A stretch of 64,000 nt of DNA, taken from Pelobates cultripes. Lineage: Eukaryota > Chordata > Amphibia > Anura > Pelobatidae. The translations under genes were made by a program, and so were the position numbers. The stretch spans positions 250,845,522 to 250,909,521 of the forward strand of contig OW240912.1 of assembly GCA_933207985.1 (NCBI GenBank). Direction: 5' to 3'. The notes beneath the pieces were generated by a model. It had not been told where the DNA came from. It ran no database searches and worked only from the letters and a program-made list of their open reading frames with translations. This document shows positions 59,520 through 64,000 of the stretch, piece by piece (the first letter of the stretch is position 1; every line of letters begins with the position of its first letter).

Positions 59520-60590
59520 ATTCACAGTGACAATGCTATGCAAAACTAAGAATACACGCAATGCATGCTCTGTGTGCCGCACTGTTAAATCAACTTCCAT
59601 CCATGACCTATTTATCTCACACTCCCTAAACCTACTTGCACTAACAGAAACATGGCTTTCTCCCTCTGATACTGCTACCCCTGCCTCACTATCCTCTGGT
59701 GGTCTTCACTTTACCCACAACCCAAGACAAGCTGAGAGAAAAGTGGCGGTGTACGATTTCTGCTTTCTGCTTTTTTTTAAAACTCTGTCCCCCCTCCCCT
59801 CTCTGTCCCATTATTTGAAATTCATTCAATTCGCCTTTTCAAACTCTTCTCTGCTAACATTACCATTATTTATCGTCCCCCTGGTTCCCCTCTAGTCTTC
59901 CTTGACTACTTTGCTGCCTGGCTACCCTACTTCCTCTCTTCTAATATTCCACCCCTAATTTTTGGGGAGTTCAATATTCCCATTAACCCACATTTGACTT
60001 CAGCAGCCTCTAAACTACTTTCAATTGCTTCCTCCATCGGGCTATCGCAGTGGGCTAATTCTCCCACCCATGTAGCTGGCAATACCCTCAACCTCATTTT
60101 CTCTTATGCATATACAGTATCTAATATCTGCAACACTCCATTTCCTATCTCTGATCACCACCTCTTATCATTTGCTCTCGAGTACCCCCTCACCCAACAA
60201 CCTCAGCCTAACACCCCTCAACTCAGGAGGAACCTTAATTCTATTGACCTCCAGCAGCCGATATTGATTCACAACTGCTATCCATCCCTTCCCTCTCCTG
60301 TCCCTCACTGGCCATCTCTACATATAACACTACCCTCACATGCACCCCGAGGAGGGCGCTCCCCCAACCATGCCATGCTAAAACAACACGCTACCTGCAA
60401 AGATGTTCCTGTTGTGCTGAACGCTCCTGGAGAAAGTCTTGCACCCAGTCAGACTTTCTCCATTATAGATTCATATTATGTTCATACAGCGCAGCCCGTG
60501 CCCTTGCCAAACAGTCATACTTTTCCTCTCTCATTAGTTCATGCTCCTGTAATCCCAGGCGTCTCTTTGGCACCTTCAACTCTCCTTTAA
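59520..60590 (+). pseudogene. LINE endonuclease region, broken
   Basis: Part of an L2/CR1-group non-LTR retrotransposon. Two in-frame pieces are visible: SIHDLFISHSLNLLALTETW then LSPSDTATPASLSSGGLHFT (59,600-59,720), typical of the apurinic-type endonuclease core (the E-T-W motif), and TSAASKLLSIASSIGLSQWA, SPTHVAGNTLNLIF and ISDHHLLSF (59,994-60,180), the last holding the S-D-H catalytic motif. Between and after these the frame shifts, and the 5' end of the element is missing. It is not functional. Confidence 0.85.
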
Positions 60591-60793
60591 CTCTCCTCAC
60601 CCTGCTTTGACCTGCTGTGGCCACCCCCCAAACTAACCTTACAGCCGATAGCTTTGCATGCTAATTTACCAACAAGATTGAACAGCTAAGGATTTATACC
60701 CACCTTGCCATTCTCTTTCTCAACACTTCAGACTTTCTCCCCGGCTACTGAACAAGAGGTGGCTGTGCTTCTCCTTTCCTCTAGTCCCACCAC

Positions 60794-62071
60794 TTGCCTG
60801 CTCGAACCTGTCCCATCTCACCTTATCAGATCTCTCTCCCTTGTCTTGTGCCTTCCTTAACACACATCTTCAACTGCTCTCTCTCTTCTGGCATTGACTC
60901 TGCTGACTTTAAACATTTCACTGTAGTACCTATCCTGAAAAAAACATCTCTTGACCCGTCCTCCCCCTCTAACTATCGTCCCATGTCCCTGCTCCCTTTT
61001 TCCTCAAAGCTTCTTGAAAGACTTGTCTTTGCCTGTGTGTCTCACTTCCTCAATTCCAACTCTCTCCTTGACCCTCTTCAATCTGGCTTCTACCCTCTCT
61101 ACTCTACTGAGACTGCTCTTATCAAAGTTACTAGTGACCTAATCGCAGCTAAATCCAAAGGTCACCACTCCATACTAATTCTTCTTGACCTCTCTGCTGC
61201 CTTTGACACCGTTAATCATGCTCTCCTTCTTCAAACTCTTCAATCACTCGGTCTCTGTGACTCTGTCCTCTTGTGGTTTTCGTCTTATCTCTCCCAACAC
61301 TCATTCAGTGTCTCCTTTTCTAATGATACTTCCTCCCCTCGTCCTGTCTCGGTTGGAGTCCCCCACGACTCTGTCCTTGGTCCCCTTCTATTTTCTCTTT
61401 ATGCTGCCTCTCTTGGCAAACTTATTACCTCTTTTGGATTCCACTACCACCTGTACGCTGATGACACCCAGGTATATCTCTCCTCCCCAAACCTCTCCCC
61501 TGCCATCCTGCAACGTGTCACTGCTTGCCTATCTTCCATCTCTGACTGGATGTCCTCTCGCTTTCTGAAACTAAATCTCTCTACAACTGAGCTCCTATTC
61601 TTTCTTCCTCCTGATCCTCCTCTTTCGCTCTCCCTTCAAGTTAGTGGTATCCACATAAGTCCATCCTTGCTAGCGTGCTGTCTTGGCATCATACTTGGCT
61701 CTGCCTTTGAGCCTCACATCCAGTATGTTGCCAAATCCTGTAGATTCCATCTTAAAAACATAGCCTGCATCTGCCCCTTTCTTACGCAAAATGTTACCAA
61801 GGAGCTTGTCCATGCTCTAGTAATTTCCCACATGGATTATTCTAACCCTCTCCTGATTGGTCTTCCCAAAAGCTGTATTGCCCCTCTACAGTCTGTAATG
61901 AATGCTGCCGCCAGACTGAATTTCCTCTCTAGTCGGTCCTCTGACACCTCACCCCTCTGTCATTCCTTACATTGGCTTCCTGTATCCTATAGGAGTCAAT
62001 TCAAAGTGATAACCCATACATATAAAGCACTGAACAATTTTAGCCCCTCATATCTCCTCACAGATCCATAG
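60794..62071 (+). pseudogene. LINE reverse transcriptase, long frame but inactive-looking
   Basis: A 425-codon open frame carries RT blocks in order: [19 protein letters not shown] (about residues 60-78), [20 protein letters not shown] with the first catalytic Asp, [31 protein letters not shown] with the YADD catalytic pair, then thumb and C-terminal blocks ([21 protein letters not shown]) of the L2/CR1 type. The usual GVPQGS reads GVPHDS, and the protein is cut off before the family end, with the last part in another frame at 62,074-62,268. Copies DNA from its own RNA when intact; this copy is a relic. Confidence 0.9.
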
Positions 62072-62570
62072 GTATGACTCTTCTCGGTCTCTCCGCTCTG
62101 CCTGTGACCTTCTCCTGTCCACTGCACGCACCTGTATGGCCAACTCACACTTGCAGGACTTCTCGCTGGTGGTTCCCTTCCTATGGAATAGCCTGCATAT
62201 CACACTCTCCCCTAGTCTTCAATTGTTTAAGAAGTGACTTAAAACCCTTCTCTTTAGGAAAGCTTTAGACTAACCTCTACCTCACATACCTGTCTCTTAC
62301 TCTCTCCTAAAGGGCAGAACTCTACTCTCTCCTCCAGCTCTGCTTCATTCCCACCTTATTTGATTGCTATTTCTTGTCCTAATGTGTTTTATACCCCACC
62401 TCCTATAGACTGTAAGCTCATTTGAGCAGGGCCCTCTTCAACCTATCGTTCTTGTAAGTTTTATTGTAATTGTCCTATTTACAGTTAAATCCCCCCTTTC
62501 ATAATATTGTAAAGCGCTACGGAATCCGTTGGCGCTATATAAATGGCGATGATAATAATAATAAGAAGAA
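62072..62570 (+). mobile_element. 3' end and tail of the same LINE
   Basis: A frame remnant to 62,268, then the 3' UTR with GACTGTAAGCTCATTTGAGC and GCAGGGCCCTCTTCAACC, the conserved end ATTGTAAAGCGCTACGGAAT then GGCGCTATATAAATGGCGA, and a (GATAATAATAATAA) microsatellite tail. The same tail occurs at 11,741 and, inverted, at 26,325. Confidence 0.88.
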
Positions 62571-63119
62571 AATAACATTTCTTAATTTCTCATACTTTTT
62601 TTATATTTTATTCATATTAAATTATGTTTCATATATAAATATTTGATGTGAAATGAAAGCCCGGTTTTCACTGAACAACATGATATATAATAAATGTGGG
62701 TGCATTTAATATGAAAAAGGTAAATTATGGTTGAACAGATATATATTTAAATTCCAGGTTTTGTCTCGACCAGAAACTCTACAATTACTTCTATCTTTAA
62801 GGGATTAATATTAATACACATTGTAACACGTTTATATAGTTAGTGGTTTTTTTATATGCAGTTCTAACTCTTTATAGCTACTATGCAAGTTATGGTTTGT
62901 TTTTAATTAATGTGTGAGTATAACCTAATCCTTAAAATACCTACAATTTGACTATGTTTCACTCTTGTTGGAAATTAGTATCTTGAGCATGCCATGGTGG
63001 TTATGGTGCTTGGACTACTCCTTTAATAAGTAAAGCATCTTATCACAGTTGTAATATAATAAAATATACCACCACTTGGGTGCTTCATTAAATTATTTGT
63101 CTTTTCTGCAGATGTGTCA
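62571..63119. other. AT-rich stretch with one isolated transposon end
   Basis: 62,998-63,026 (GGTTATGGTGCTTGGACTAC then TCCTTTAA) is a right end of the TTAA subfamily seen at 44,842-45,139. Nothing else recognised. Confidence 0.5.
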
Positions 63120-63450
63120 TACAGCTGCCCAGGGCCGCCATCAGGGGGTGACAACCATGATGGTTGTCACGGGCCCGGCGGTCCTGGGGGGCCCGGACTG
63201 CTTTGGCAGTCAAGGGCCCCACAGTTACTCTCTGCACATATATATAGCGATGACCGCTATATATATGTGCAGCCGCGGGCCCCCCGGCTCCCTATACTTG
63301 CATAGGGGGTACAGCGGACTGCAGGAGCACTTTACAGATCTTCCCTCTCTCTAACTCCCGCGAGATGTGTGGCCGTTAGAGCGTTGCCACAGGTTACCAT
63401 GGCAACGCTCCGTGCGGCGCGCACACCACATCTCGCGGGAGTTAGAGACG
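63120..63450. repeat. GC-rich repeat with large stem-loops
   Basis: CAGGGCCGCCATCAGGGGGT, a hairpin at about 63,234-63,271 (GCACATATATATAGCG with CGCTATATATATGTGC), and a larger one at about 63,351-63,446 (TAACTCCCGCGAGATGTG with CACATCTCGCGGGAGTTA) that encloses GCGTTGCCA/TGGCAACGC. Non-coding; it adjoins the tandem block that follows. Confidence 0.8.
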
Positions 63451-63454
63451 GGAG

Positions 63455-63960
63455 TTCACTACACTGACGCACACTCTGCATTCATTACACTAACACACAC
63501 TCTGCATTCACTACACTGACACACACTCTGCATTCACTACACTGACACACACTTTGCATTCACTACACTAACACAATGCATCCACTACACTGACATACAC
63601 TCTGCATTAATTATACACACTACAACCACCACACATTCAAACACTCTGCATTCACTATACAGAGACACCTTGTCTAATACACACACTACTACATCCACTA
63701 CAGACACTGCATCCTCTAAACAGATTGCATCTAGTCCACACAAACACTACATCCACTACGCAAACACACACTACATCACTGTACACACACTACATCCACT
63801 ACTCAAACACAGTCTGCGTTCACTATACACACTGCATCCGCTACACAAACACACACTCTGCATTCACTGCACAAACAGTATCTAATACACACAAACATTA
63901 CATCCATTACACACATTCTAATTCACTTCCACTATACACACCACATTCAGTCGTGCATCA
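63455..63960. repeat. 25-30-bp tandem repeat (CTCTGCATTCACTACACTGA)
   Basis: CTCTGCATTCACTACACTGA plus CACACA recurs from 63,474 and decays rightwards into CATCCACTACACAAACACAC variants. Spacing is irregular and there are no unique spacers, so it is a minisatellite, not a CRISPR array. Thr/His-rich open frames here are artefacts. Confidence 0.85.
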
Positions 63961-64000
63961 TTGACAGCGGATTAGGTAGGAGACCTTGTGCTTTGTCAGT

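Noticed and set aside
63455..63960. CRISPR-like array
   Set aside because: Units run directly into each other with no unique spacers, in a vertebrate context.

Overview
The window looks like nuclear DNA of a frog (anuran amphibian). It is AT-rich and intron- and repeat-dominated. It carries many short inverted-repeat transposons of types common in frog genomes, decayed Tc1-like elements, a decayed L2/CR1-type LINE and long GC-rich minisatellites. No bacterial or viral gene organisation was seen. The species call is an inference from repeat style and from the one recognisable gene.

The one convincing host gene is amelogenin, the major enamel matrix protein, on the minus strand between about 48,072 and 41,610. 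All coding exons can be read with canonical splice sites: exon 2 (45,925-45,848), exon 3 (43,702-43,655), exon 5 (43,507-43,463), exon 6 (42,849-42,454) and an exon 7 (from 41,865) that supplies only the last codon, Asp, and the stop. Together they encode a 182-residue precursor. A non-coding exon 1 with a TATA-like box and a reversed CCAAT box is proposed near 48,072-48,026, and a poly(A) signal lies at 41,635-41,630. An intact amelogenin fits an animal that makes enamel, so a toothed frog. In other tetrapods this gene sits inside a large intron of ARHGAP6 on the opposite strand; if that holds here, the rest of the window is ARHGAP6 intron. I recognise no ARHGAP6 exon.

Layout: 1-600 holds an 18-bp-type minisatellite. 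979-1,625 is half of a Tc1-like transposon. 1,850-3,900 is a striking non-coding foldback region: a row of perfect hairpins, GC-rich tandem repeats in opposite orientations, nested stem-loops and a nearly perfect inverted repeat. 7,460-10,980 holds short inverted-repeat elements, LTR-like sequence rich in hairpins, and a minus-strand retroposon with a poly(A) tail. 11-41 kb is mostly non-coding, with TTAA-flanked elements at 14.5, 20.2, 20.5, 22.8, 24.8, 29.4 and 35.6 kb and two inverted-repeat elements with intact 8-bp target duplications at 32.7 and 37.5 kb. 41.6-48.1 kb is amelogenin. 48.4-58 kb holds two Tc1/mariner remnants and more short elements. 58.1-58.9 kb is a second copy of the minisatellite family of the left edge, in opposite orientation. 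59.5-62.6 kb is the decayed LINE. 63.1-64.0 kb is a hairpin plus another minisatellite.

No tRNA, rRNA or CRISPR array was recognised. Repeat-family names come from recognising ends and motifs by eye, not from a database search.
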